This document shows, piece by piece, positions 8,952 through 17,501 of a DNA stretch of 64,000 nucleotides (position 1 is its first letter; the number at the start of each line of letters is the position of its first letter). The notes beneath the pieces are model-generated. The model was given only the letters and a program-made list of their open reading frames with translations. It searched no databases and was not told the DNA's origin. Source of the stretch: Ruegeria sp. HKCCD4315 (GTDB lineage: Bacteria; Pseudomonadota; Alphaproteobacteria; Rhodobacterales; Rhodobacteraceae); contig NZ_WVRN01000001.1 of the NCBI RefSeq assembly GCF_013112245.1, positions 3,352,501 through 3,416,500 on the forward strand, given 5' to 3'. The position numbers and the translations under genes are program-made.

Positions 8952-9386
8952 TCAGGGGTCGAGATCCTTCAAGTCGTTCAGAAGGTCCAGCAAAAGCTCA
9001 TGCTTTTCAGCCCCAAGCTGAGATCGAATGCGTTCCGCCTGTGCGATACTTACAGAGAGATTGGCGCGAATGACCTGAACGCCGCTTGCGCTGATTTTAA
9101 CAATCTGCCGACGGCGATCTGCAGGATGGGAACGCCTTGAGATCAATCCGCGCTGCTCAAGTTTCTGCAAAATCCGCGTGAGGCTGGGCAACAAAAGGCA
9201 GGCGCGATCAGCCAGATGCGTTGGTTCCTGCGGACCCTCTTCGTTTAAGACACGCAAGACACGCCATTGCTGTTCGGTGACACCAGCGTCAGCCAGCATG
9301 GCACGGATGGGTCCCATAACCTTTTCCCGCGCGCGCAAAAGCGCAATGGGCAAAGATCGCGACGTCAGTGGTAGATCGTCGGTCAT
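8952..9386 (-). CDS. hpaR: MarR-family regulator, HpaR-type
   Basis: This 144-residue winged-helix protein matches the MarR family and most resembles HpaR, the repressor of homoprotocatechuate (3,4-dihydroxyphenylacetate) degradation. The recognition segment PSLTRILQKLEQRGLI and the wing with DRRR are visible. The frame continues upstream but the ATG at 9386 gives the family length. It is divergent from the HpaI-type aldolase gene, and the 219 bp between them should carry its operator. Only the regulator and the last-step aldolase of the pathway are here, with an FAA hydrolase nearby. Confidence 0.82.
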   Translation of the reverse strand: MTDDLPLTSRSLPIALLRAREKVMGPIRAMLADAGVTEQQWRVLRVLNEEGPQEPTHLADRACLLLPSLTRILQKLEQRGLISRRSHPADRRRQIVKISASGVQVIRANLSVSIAQAERIRSQLGAEKHELLLDLLNDLKDLDP

Positions 9387-9605
9387 GCTAAAATTATCGC
9401 CGAATTTCAGCTTTTTCGCAAGCAAACCGCACGTTCTCGTGAATACGCCGAACCCAATCAAGACAACAAACGGACCTGTCAAATTCAACAACGCCCCTGA
9501 CAGTTTCACATTCCCGCTGGACAATTCAAAACCATCAGAGAAGATGCACAAAGGGCCCAACCGGAGTCCTTTGAAAACCTTGGATATGTGACAAAGAGAG
9601 ACCCA

Positions 9606-10376
9606 ATGGCTGCCCCCGAAAACGCGTTTAAAAAGGCTCTAAATCAGGGAAAAACCCAGATTGGATGTTGGATGAGTTTTGCCGAACCTGTCACAGCTGA
9701 GATCATGGGGACCGCAGGCTTCGATTGGTTGGTGATTGACGGAGAGCACGCTCCAAATGACATCCGCTCGATTCGGGATCAGCTGATGGCATTGGCGGCC
9801 AGCCCGTCACATCCGGTGGTCCGCATTCCAATCGGCGAAACGTGGTTGATCAAGATGGTTCTGGATGCCGGGGCGCAGACCGTTTTGGTGCCGATCGTCG
9901 AAAGCGCCGAACAGGCCCGTGAACTGGTTCGTGCGTGTCGCTATCCTCCAACCGGTATACGCGGCGTAGGCGCGATGGCGTCACGCGCGACGATGTACGG
10001 ATCTGTTTCGGACTATATACAGACGGCAGATCAAGAGATCTGTTTGCTGTTGCAGGTTGAAACCCGCGCCGGATTGGCCGCATTGGATGACATCCTGCAA
10101 GTCGACGGCGTTGATGGTGTGTTCATCGGCCCCGCCGACCTGTCCACCGACATGGGGTATCAGGGCAACAGCGCCGCGCCCGAGATGCGCAAGGTCATCA
10201 GTGACGCTTTGGCGCGGATCAAGGCCGCCGGCAAAGCACCGGGCATCCTTGCAACCAATGACGAAGCACGGCAAGCCTATAAGGATATGGGGGCACAGTT
10301 CCTGGCCGTTGGCATTGACGTGATGCTGCTGGCGCAGGCGGCCCGTTCACTGTCGGAGCAGTGGAAGGAAATGTGA
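9606..10376 (+). CDS. hpaI: HpaI/HpcH-type aldolase (4-hydroxy-2-oxoheptanedioate aldolase family)
   Basis: This 256-residue class II aldolase has the conserved IDGEHAPND segment (active-site His), VRIP (Arg), QVETRAG (metal-binding Glu) and GVFIGPADLS (metal-binding Asp). HpaI splits 4-hydroxy-2-oxoheptanedioate to pyruvate and succinic semialdehyde at the end of homoprotocatechuate catabolism; the family also takes other 2-oxo-acids. The ATG at 9606 is preceded by AAAGAGAG and is preferred to the GTG at 9588. It is divergent from hpaR, which supports regulation by HpaR. Confidence 0.87.
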   Translation: MAAPENAFKKALNQGKTQIGCWMSFAEPVTAEIMGTAGFDWLVIDGEHAPNDIRSIRDQLMALAASPSHPVVRIPIGETWLIKMVLDAGAQTVLVPIVESAEQARELVRACRYPPTGIRGVGAMASRATMYGSVSDYIQTADQEICLLLQVETRAGLAALDDILQVDGVDGVFIGPADLSTDMGYQGNSAAPEMRKVISDALARIKAAGKAPGILATNDEARQAYKDMGAQFLAVGIDVMLLAQAARSLSEQWKEM

Positions 10377-10380
10377 GCTT

Positions 10381-11523
10381 TCAGGAGCGCATGGCTGCAG
10401 CGGCCTGAGCGTACCCACCGGAAGCGCCATCAACAAAATGCATGTGGTCGTCGCGCGTGGCCGAGGGCACAATGCATGTCATCATCGCTTCGTCTTGTGC
10501 GTGCAGCCCATACATGATTTTACCACGCGCCCGCGCCTCTTCCAGCATCTGTTCGATACGCTTCAGCGTGGACGGGTCGCAATCCAGCGTCATTTTCAAA
10601 CCGTCGTCAAACTTGCGAAAGTCCGCATTGCTACTGACCATGTGCTTGTAGTGGTCCGGCTCGAACTGGCCCATGCGCTTTCCCGATTTAAACAAGATCG
10701 CAATAAGCAAATTCTGAAACAGCAAAACGATTTTTTGCAGCATCATATTCCGTCCGTTGCGCGACACATGGGCATCAATCTCCAAGCCCGGTGGTGGCCA
10801 TTTCATGGGCGGGCCGTTCTCGGGCACAGGATGACCCGCGCGCTCCAGTTGCTCCGACATGGACAGCACAGATTGGGCAAGATCGGCAAAGTCACGTTCT
10901 GTGGCCGACGCCGTGGGCTCCACAACCAGCGAGACGATCTGACCATGCCGTGCCATACTGTTGGACCACCTGCAGGACAGGCCGGTCAAATCCGGCTGTA
11001 CCCCCGTCTCGGCACGCTCAATCATATTGCGTCCTGCTTTCATCTCAGCCTCGGCCCAGGCCAAGCCGCCGCCTGAAAACATTGCATAATCCACACCGGT
11101 TGATGGCGCATAGCGGGCAACACGCAAGTCTCGGCCGGCGGCTCGGATATCTGCCACCGATACCAATGCTGCGCGCAGCGGCATGGAAAACTCTTCCTCC
11201 GCCCAGCTTCGCAACGCGGCCAAAGCATCGCGTGCCGCGTCGACCTGACTGGGTGGCACGGCGAAACCAGCGCCGTCACCGCCAAAGACATAAGGAAACA
11301 GCTTACCGTCCATGGCGTTGATCATCGCTGAAATCACGGCGGCTCCGACCGTGTTGACCGTTTTGTACCGGCCCCGCGCGATTTCACCGGTTGAATCGAC
11401 GATGTCTGCAACACCCAATACCCAATCGTCCGGGACAGCCGAAAACCGTGCCGGATCCGCAACCAAGGTAAAATCCCGCAAGAGGGGAAGGTTTTCATAA
11501 AACTCGGAATGGAGGTCTTTCAT
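10381..11523 (-). CDS. DUF3095 domain protein (nucleotidyl-cyclase-like fold)
   Basis: The 380-residue protein matches DUF3095, a family of unknown function. Near the N-terminus it has VADIVDST and then FGGDGAGF, arranged like the two metal-binding or catalytic loops of class III cyclases and GGDEF domains. A hydrophobic stretch lies near the middle (LLFQNLLIAILF). The ATG at 11523 has a strong GAGGGGG ribosome site; the upstream ATG at 11550 does not. It is convergent with the aldolase gene and divergent from an MFS gene. A cyclase-like catalytic role is inference. Confidence 0.8.
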   Translation of the reverse strand: MKDLHSEFYENLPLLRDFTLVADPARFSAVPDDWVLGVADIVDSTGEIARGRYKTVNTVGAAVISAMINAMDGKLFPYVFGGDGAGFAVPPSQVDAARDALAALRSWAEEEFSMPLRAALVSVADIRAAGRDLRVARYAPSTGVDYAMFSGGGLAWAEAEMKAGRNMIERAETGVQPDLTGLSCRWSNSMARHGQIVSLVVEPTASATERDFADLAQSVLSMSEQLERAGHPVPENGPPMKWPPPGLEIDAHVSRNGRNMMLQKIVLLFQNLLIAILFKSGKRMGQFEPDHYKHMVSSNADFRKFDDGLKMTLDCDPSTLKRIEQMLEEARARGKIMYGLHAQDEAMMTCIVPSATRDDHMHFVDGASGGYAQAAAAMRS

Positions 11524-11662
11524 GGTCCCCCTCAAATCAATGTTGAGCATAAATTAGGTGGACGTTGGTCCAAGTCGCGTTTCTGAAACATACTACACAC
11601 GCTTGTGCGTTGCATCATGGCATGCCAAGCCTTTGCCTAAAGTGCGCAAAAAGGGGCAGGTT

Positions 11663-12835
11663 ATGCAGGCAGGTTTGGTGGTTTTATGCCTGGGCTATGT
11701 GCTCAGCCAATTTTTCCGCGCGTTTCTGGCTGTTCTCAGCCTCGATCTGGAACGGGACATCGGCGCAACGCCTGAAGATCTGGCATTTGCCTCGGGCCTT
11801 TGGTTTCTGATTTTTGCCGCGATGCAAATCCCGGTCGGCTGGGCGCTGGATCGGGTTGGCCCACGGCTGACCGCAGCGGTACTGCTGTTGATTGGTGGCG
11901 CAGGAGGTGCCGGAGTTTTTGCGGCTGCTTCATCGCCACTGCACATCAGCATTGCCATGGGGCTGATCGGTGTTGGGTGCTCTCCTGTTCTTATGGCCTC
12001 ATATTTCATCTTCGCTCGTGAATACCCTCCTGCTCAGTTTGCCACATTGGCTGCTGTGATGCTGGGTGTAGGGTCGGTCGGTAATCTTGTGGCATCATAC
12101 CCGACAGCCCTTGCTGTAGAGTGGATGGGGTGGCGTGCTACAATGGTGGGTCTGGCCAGTATGTCCGCTGCTATTGCGGTTGGTATTTGGCTGACCGTAC
12201 ACGACCCAGAGAAGGCCAAAACGGATCACAAGGGGTCTTTGCTGGACCTGTTGAAAGAACCCACGCTTTGGCTGATCCTGCCGCTGATGTTGGTCGCATA
12301 CGCACCCTCTGCCGCTTTGCGTGGTCTTTGGGCCGGGCCATATCTGAACGATGTCTTCGGTTTAAGCACAACACAAATCGGCACCGCGACCCTGATCATG
12401 GGGGCCGCAATGATTGCTGGCACATTTGTCTATGGGCCGTTGGATCGCATATTTGGCACTCGAAAATGGGTAATTTTTGCAGGCAATGCGCTGGGGGCCG
12501 CAGCGTTGACTTTGCTGTGCCTGTGGATTGACAACGCAATCTGGCTGTCTGTGCTGCTGCTGGCCGTCATCGGCTTTGCCGGGGCCAGCTTTCCGGTCAT
12601 CATGGCCCATGGGCGGGCTTTCGTTCCGCCGCATCTGGTCGGCCGCGGCGTAACTCTTCTGAACTTGTTCGGGATCGGCGGTGTGGGCGTCGCCCAGTTC
12701 GTCACCGGCCGGATTCATGCAGCCACCGTTCAGACAGGGTCAACTGCGCCTTACACAGCGATATTCGGGTTTTTTGCCATATCGCTTGCCATTGGTTGCG
12801 TGATCTATCTATTCAGCCGGGATAGTGTCGACTGA
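11663..12835 (+). CDS. MFS transporter
   Basis: This inner-membrane protein of 390 residues has about 12 predicted hydrophobic helices and an MFS loop 2-3 motif around GWALDRVGPRL. The start at 11663 follows GGGGCAGG and places the first helix (GLVVLCLGYVLSQFF) at the N-terminus; a longer open frame upstream looks non-coding. The sequence does not show the substrate. It is followed after 21 bp by a glycosyltransferase gene on the same strand, so the two may share a transcript. Confidence 0.85.
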   Translation: MQAGLVVLCLGYVLSQFFRAFLAVLSLDLERDIGATPEDLAFASGLWFLIFAAMQIPVGWALDRVGPRLTAAVLLLIGGAGGAGVFAAASSPLHISIAMGLIGVGCSPVLMASYFIFAREYPPAQFATLAAVMLGVGSVGNLVASYPTALAVEWMGWRATMVGLASMSAAIAVGIWLTVHDPEKAKTDHKGSLLDLLKEPTLWLILPLMLVAYAPSAALRGLWAGPYLNDVFGLSTTQIGTATLIMGAAMIAGTFVYGPLDRIFGTRKWVIFAGNALGAAALTLLCLWIDNAIWLSVLLLAVIGFAGASFPVIMAHGRAFVPPHLVGRGVTLLNLFGIGGVGVAQFVTGRIHAATVQTGSTAPYTAIFGFFAISLAIGCVIYLFSRDSVD

Positions 12836-12856
12836 AGCAGCCATCAGGAGAGCCCG

Positions 12857-13888
12857 GTGAAAGACCCCGTCGTCATAGCCCCAAATCTGAAACGCAGGCT
12901 TTCGGGCGTGACCGCAACCATCGCAAGGCTGGTTCCGCTGCAGGCACACTCCATCAACATCGCCGCAACGGGTCCGGGCCTGCCTGCTGACATCCCGCAT
13001 ATCCCGCTGGGTCGCCTGCCCTTTCTGTCACGCCGTCCAACACGCGTTTGGCACGCCCGCCGCAACACCGAGATGCTTCTGGGTCTGATCCTGCGGAACG
13101 TGTTCCGCTTGAAACTCAAACTGCTGTTCACCAGCGCATCCCAACGCCCCCACACGGGATATACCAAATGGCTGATTGGCAAGATGGACGCGATTGTAGC
13201 GACATCGCAAAAAACCGCCGGGTATCTTGAACGCGACGCACAGGTTGTCATGCATGGCATCAACCTTGAGGACTTTACGCCCCCACAGGACAAGGCCGCC
13301 GTTCGCGCGAAACTGGGGCTGCCGGACGGGCTGCTGTTGGGATGCTACGGCCGCATCCGGCACCAAAAAGGTACAGATGCCTTTGTTGACGCGATGATCG
13401 ATCTGTGTGGGCAGTTCGACGACGTGTCGGGCATCGTCATGGGCCGGGCCACCGAAAAGCACACCGCATTTCTGGCCGAGCTGAAAGACAAGGTCGCGAA
13501 GGCGGGACTCTCTGATCGCATCCTTTTCATGCCCGAGGTCACGGTTGATCAAATTGCCGAATGGTATCAGGTTCTGGACCTGTTCATCGCGCCGCAGCGG
13601 TGGGAGGGGTTCGGGCTCACCCCCCTAGAAGCCATGGCTTGCGGCGTGCCGGTTGTGGCAACGGATGTTGGCGCGTTTTCCGAGATCGTGACCGACCCCT
13701 CGCTGGGCCGGGTCGTAGCCCCCGACGACATTCCAGCGCTGGCCGATGCAGCGGCGGAGATGCTGGAAAACCGTGATTCCCTGTCGAAGGCCAGTCAGGC
13801 CGCCCGCGCCCATATCGAACAGAATTTCGATATTCACGGTGAAGCAGAGACGTTGGTTGCGCTCTACCAGCGACTTCTGAACGCCTGA
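12857..13888 (+). CDS. Glycosyltransferase family 4 (GT-B fold)
   Basis: This 343-residue protein has the C-terminal GT-B donor domain typical of family 4: GCYGRIRHQKGTDAF near residue 160 and the E-x7-E region APQRWEGFGLTPLEAMACG near 240-258. It transfers a sugar from a nucleotide-sugar donor, probably to LPS core or another surface glycan. The start is GTG at 12857 with an AGGAG site. It lies between an MFS gene and asd; other surface-polysaccharide genes are 47 kb away, so context says little about the acceptor. Confidence 0.87.
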   Translation: MKDPVVIAPNLKRRLSGVTATIARLVPLQAHSINIAATGPGLPADIPHIPLGRLPFLSRRPTRVWHARRNTEMLLGLILRNVFRLKLKLLFTSASQRPHTGYTKWLIGKMDAIVATSQKTAGYLERDAQVVMHGINLEDFTPPQDKAAVRAKLGLPDGLLLGCYGRIRHQKGTDAFVDAMIDLCGQFDDVSGIVMGRATEKHTAFLAELKDKVAKAGLSDRILFMPEVTVDQIAEWYQVLDLFIAPQRWEGFGLTPLEAMACGVPVVATDVGAFSEIVTDPSLGRVVAPDDIPALADAAAEMLENRDSLSKASQAARAHIEQNFDIHGEAETLVALYQRLLNA

Positions 13889-13991
13889 TGCGCTTCAATT
13901 CGACGTCAAACGTTCGATTCCACACCAAAAGCCCTTTTTTCTTCGCCGCAACGCAGCTATGAACGCGCGTCCTTAACTTTGGAGACATGAA

Positions 13992-15014
13992 ATGGGCTAT
14001 CGCGTCGTTGTCGCCGGCGCCACGGGTAACGTGGGCCGCGAAATGCTGAACATCCTGGCGGAACGCCAGTTCCCGGTCGATGAACTTGCCGCTCTGGCAA
14101 GCCGTCGTTCCTTGGGCACAGAGGTGAGCTTTGGCGACAAGACACTGACGACCCAGGACATCGACACGTTCGACTTCACCGGCTGGGACATGGCTTTGTT
14201 CGCCATCGGCTCGGACGCCACCAAAACCTATGCCCCCAAGGCCGCAGCTGCGGGCTGCGTGGTGATCGATAACTCGTCGCTTTATCGCTATGACCCGGAC
14301 ATTCCGCTGATCGTGCCGGAATGTAACCCCGAGGCGATCCACGACTATAAAAACAAGAACATCATTGCCAACCCCAACTGCTCGACCGCGCAGATGGTTG
14401 TCGCGCTGAAGCCGCTGCATGACCGCGCCAAAATCAAGCGCGTGGTTGTCTCGACCTATCAGTCGGTGTCGGGTGCCGGTAAGGACGGCATGGATGAGCT
14501 TTGGGATCAGACCAAAGCCATCTACAACCCAACCACCGAGGTTGAGCCGAAGAAGTTCCAGAAGCAAATCGCGTTCAACGTCATTCCCCAAATCGACGTC
14601 TTCATGGAAGACGGCTCGACCAAGGAAGAGTGGAAGATGGTGGTCGAGACCAAGAAGATCGTCGATCCCTCGATCAAGGTTACAGCCACCTGTGTCCGCG
14701 TTCCGGTTTTCGTCGGCCATTCCGAGGCCGTAAATATCGAGTTCGAAGAATTCCTGGACGAAGACGAAGCCCGCGACATCCTGCGCGAAGCACCAGGCAT
14801 CATGGTGATCGACAAGCGCGAGGCTGGTGGCTACGTCTCGCCCATCGAATGCGCGGGCGACTTCGCCACATTCATTAGCCGTATCCGTCAGGATTCGACC
14901 GTGGAAAACGGCATCAACCTGTGGTGCGTCTCGGACAACCTGCGCAAGGGTGCCGCCCTGAACGCTGTCCAGATCGCCGAGCTGCTGGGTCGTGAGGTTC
15001 TGAAAAAGGGCTGA
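13992..15014 (+). CDS. asd: Aspartate-semialdehyde dehydrogenase
   Basis: The 340-residue enzyme reduces aspartyl phosphate to aspartate semialdehyde with NADPH, the branch point to lysine/diaminopimelate, threonine and methionine. The N-terminal GATGNVGREML nucleotide-binding loop and the catalytic cysteine in NPNCSTAQM (about residue 130) are visible. Length is normal. GGAG precedes the ATG. A rho-independent terminator follows 29 bp after the stop, so transcription ends here. Confidence 0.97.
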   Translation: MGYRVVVAGATGNVGREMLNILAERQFPVDELAALASRRSLGTEVSFGDKTLTTQDIDTFDFTGWDMALFAIGSDATKTYAPKAAAAGCVVIDNSSLYRYDPDIPLIVPECNPEAIHDYKNKNIIANPNCSTAQMVVALKPLHDRAKIKRVVVSTYQSVSGAGKDGMDELWDQTKAIYNPTTEVEPKKFQKQIAFNVIPQIDVFMEDGSTKEEWKMVVETKKIVDPSIKVTATCVRVPVFVGHSEAVNIEFEEFLDEDEARDILREAPGIMVIDKREAGGYVSPIECAGDFATFISRIRQDSTVENGINLWCVSDNLRKGAALNAVQIAELLGREVLKKG

Positions 15015-15043
15015 CGGTTCAATCCTGCCAAAGACTAAAAAGA

Positions 15044-15071
15044 AACCCGCTGTTTGGTCAGCGGGTTTTTT
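15044..15071 (+). terminator. Rho-independent terminator of asd
   Basis: A perfect 9-bp stem (AACCCGCTG / CAGCGGGTT) with a six-base loop is followed by a T run, 29 bp after the asd stop. Confidence 0.93.
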
Positions 15072-15286
15072 GTTTCTGTAAGCCCAGATTGCAAACCGAA
15101 ACTGGCTTTAGCTGCGCCTACGTTTTTTTGTGGCAAGCTATTTAGGCCACCAGGCGGACATTCACCGGACTTGCGGTTCATAGTGCGACGGATGGCAGCG
15201 ATGCGGACCAAACGGCCGTTGACAGCAAAGCAGCGAATGACCGCATTGATGCCGCGCACCACTTTTTTGATGCGCGGCTTGCGATA

Positions 15287-15901
15287 TCACTCGCTTCGAA
15301 CAATGTCCGAGTAAGCGCCATTCAGGTTGAGCGTGATTGTAACTGGATCATCGTCCCTATTGCGCCAGAACCAGCCGTGATCACCGGCGAAGGGGGTTTC
15401 AAAACTGCCCTCGCCTTCCGTTTGACCACGCCCTTTCTCGTAGGTCACGTTTTGGTCGCCCGCATGTGCATGGAGATCGAAGTTGATCCGACCACCATCT
15501 GCCACCCACGCGTAGAAAAGTGTCGCCCCCTCTTCCATGGTTGCCTTGATCTCGGTGAACTCACCCGGTTCAAGCGTGAATGTGATTGTGTCCCGCCACG
15601 CTTCTTGAGCGTGCGCTGTTCCAACAAACAGACCAAAGATGTCGCCTAGCAGGCTGGACGACTGGTCAGGCCCATGAAGCTGTTGGTCTTGTTCGGCTTC
15701 ATCCGCCAGTTCCTGCTTGATTTCACCCATCTCAGTCAGGCCAAGCACGCGGCCTGCACCCGTTGGATCGATCCCGTATTCCGCAGGCAGCACAACAGCG
15801 ACCAGTATTGCCACGGCGCTGACAGCCGCGATGATGGTGGACCGAAGGAGTTGGGCTGAGCTTGGCAACTCTTCGAGGCTCGGTTTTTTTGCATTAAACA
15901 T
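15287..15901 (-). CDS. Transmembrane anchor protein, partner of HupE/UreJ protein
   Basis: This 204-residue protein has one N-terminal membrane helix (about residues 20-42) after a short cytoplasmic tail. It then has the IDPTGAGRVLGLTEMGEIK segment seen in proteins annotated only as transmembrane anchor protein, and a predicted extracytoplasmic beta-rich domain. The domain contains FDLHAHAGD, which could bind metal. It follows the HupE/UreJ gene by 12 bp on the same strand, suggesting they work together in metal handling. Function is not established. Confidence 0.75.
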   Translation of the reverse strand: MFNAKKPSLEELPSSAQLLRSTIIAAVSAVAILVAVVLPAEYGIDPTGAGRVLGLTEMGEIKQELADEAEQDQQLHGPDQSSSLLGDIFGLFVGTAHAQEAWRDTITFTLEPGEFTEIKATMEEGATLFYAWVADGGRINFDLHAHAGDQNVTYEKGRGQTEGEGSFETPFAGDHGWFWRNRDDDPVTITLNLNGAYSDIVRSE

Positions 15902-15913
15902 CTGTGCTGTTCC

Positions 15914-16630
15914 TTATGCGGCCACGAAGTAGCCAGTGAGTTGGTACCCCATCAGCACAAAGCCGATGGTCATCATGACGACATTGACGGTGTAGGCTTG
16001 TTCGAAGAACTTGGCGCTCTTTCGCCAGTACCCCATGACGATGAGGATGGCTGCGAGTGCCAGCAGTTGACCGATCTCAACGCCAACATTGAACGCTAGA
16101 AGGTTGGGCAGAAGCCCGTCAGGTGCGATCTGATAGTCCAATATCTTCGTGGCCAAGCCAGTGCCGTGAAACAGGCCAAAGATGAAAGTCGCCGCCTTGG
16201 TATTAGGCTGGAAACCGAACCACCGCTGATAGGCCCCGAGGTTGTCGAGCGCCTTGTAGACTACCGACAGCCCGATGATGGCATCGACAATGTATGAACT
16301 GATGCCCCAGCCAAACCAGACGCCTGCAAGCATCGTGATGGAATGCCCCACGGCAAAGAGGCTCACGTAGACTGCAACGTCTTTCGACCGATGGAGGAAG
16401 AAGACGACGCCGAGGAGGAACAGGATATGGTCGTAGCCCGTCACCATGTGTTTGGCCCCGAGATACATGAAGGGGATGATGTGCACGCCCCAGATTTCTT
16501 GGATGTAGCCAGCATCGCCGGGCGTAACATCATGCGCCAATGCTGCGCTTGTCGATAGCAACAACATGGATAGGACGAAGAACGCGAGACGCTTAGAACT
16601 GCGCCTAACGCCTTCAATGAAGGTTCTCAT
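15914..16630 (-). CDS. HupE/UreJ-family membrane protein (putative Ni/Co or other metal permease)
   Basis: The 238-residue protein has a signal peptide ending near SAALAHD, followed by about six membrane helices. The family motif HMVTGYDHILFLLG and the later FGLFHGTGLA carry the histidines and aspartate linked with nickel or cobalt transport in HupE/UreJ proteins. No hydrogenase or urease genes adjoin it. It is instead paired with a transmembrane anchor protein and a His-rich secreted peptide, a combination that suggests a metal-uptake group. The metal is unknown. Confidence 0.85.
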   Translation of the reverse strand: MRTFIEGVRRSSKRLAFFVLSMLLLSTSAALAHDVTPGDAGYIQEIWGVHIIPFMYLGAKHMVTGYDHILFLLGVVFFLHRSKDVAVYVSLFAVGHSITMLAGVWFGWGISSYIVDAIIGLSVVYKALDNLGAYQRWFGFQPNTKAATFIFGLFHGTGLATKILDYQIAPDGLLPNLLAFNVGVEIGQLLALAAILIVMGYWRKSAKFFEQAYTVNVVMMTIGFVLMGYQLTGYFVAA

Positions 16631-16690
16631 GGATTAACTCCGCATAGTAGTTGGATTGATCAGTGGTGCGCGAGAGCCGCGCAGAGCCGA

Positions 16691-17044
16691 TCAAGCGCGC
16701 GGAGGTCGGTCTATTCGGAACTGACGGGTGGGGCCGTTGGCGGAAGCCAGCCGTCGCCAGGCCTCGCCTAGGTGCAATTCAGGTGCGATGCCGGGGCCGC
16801 TGGTAAGAAACGCCTGATTGTGGTCATGATCCGCCACATCGTGGCTATGGCCGTGCATCGCCCAGAATAGGTCTTCTTCGAAGCCATGTGAATGGCCATG
16901 ATCTTCAACCATTTCAAGATGGTCTTGGATCGTCTCAAATATCGCCGGTGCATGAGAGAATGATGGCGTTACGGACCAAACGACCAACGCTAGACAGAGG
17001 GCAGCCAAGCCAACTCTCTGAATGTGCTCGTAAGCCTGTTTCAT
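16691..17044 (-). CDS. Small secreted His-rich protein, putative metal binder
   Basis: This 117-residue protein begins with a signal peptide or membrane helix (LAALCLALVVWSVTPSFSHA). The mature part is rich in His and acidic residues: DHGHSHGFEED and MHGHSHDVADHDHNQ. Such clusters bind Ni, Co, Zn or Cu. It is upstream of and on the same strand as the HupE/UreJ and anchor genes (61 bp gap), so it probably acts with them as a periplasmic metal buffer or sensor. I do not recognise a named family. Confidence 0.68.
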   Translation of the reverse strand: MKQAYEHIQRVGLAALCLALVVWSVTPSFSHAPAIFETIQDHLEMVEDHGHSHGFEEDLFWAMHGHSHDVADHDHNQAFLTSGPGIAPELHLGEAWRRLASANGPTRQFRIDRPPRA

Positions 17045-17501
17045 CACATCTGTCTGCCCGGTGATCGCAGCCTTTATGCGGCCGCCATGATTTTGTTAAC
17101 TTCTACCGTAGTGTGCGCCACGTGGTCAATTCCGGACAACAGACCATCGTATAGATTGGGCTGCCTTGGGCCTGCTACGGCACCCGAAGCGATAACTCCG
17201 CATAGCTGCCTTTCGTTCCTCTTGCAGCATCGGTCACGATCGGCTCCAAACGGACCTCGCCCCTCAATACAGTTCCACATCCAACCTCCCATTCCTCTCA
17301 CTCAGCACATACTGACTCATCAACCATACTCGTCGGCTCTTCTAACGAAACGTTTTCAAAGACCGGCCCCGAACGCGGCAGGTTCCCCCAACCAGTTGAC
17401 AAAAACAGGCGCGCTTGCCACCTAAATACAGAACCTTGACTGCGGCAGAAGTAACCCAACACCCCACAGGCAGTGTCCCGCGCAAGGTGGCTGAGGCAAG
17501 C
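17045..17501. other. Gene-less interval between divergent genes
   Basis: About 450 bp separates the His-rich protein gene (minus) and the EEP-family gene (plus). An open frame on the plus strand (17024-17425) has low-complexity composition and no ribosome site or family match. The interval must contain both promoters. I see no riboswitch or clear metal-regulator box. Confidence 0.5.

Noticed and set aside
17024..17425. 133-residue plus-strand open frame upstream of the EEP gene
   Set aside because: Composition and lack of a start signal suggest noncoding DNA; it overlaps the start of the His-rich gene on the other strand.
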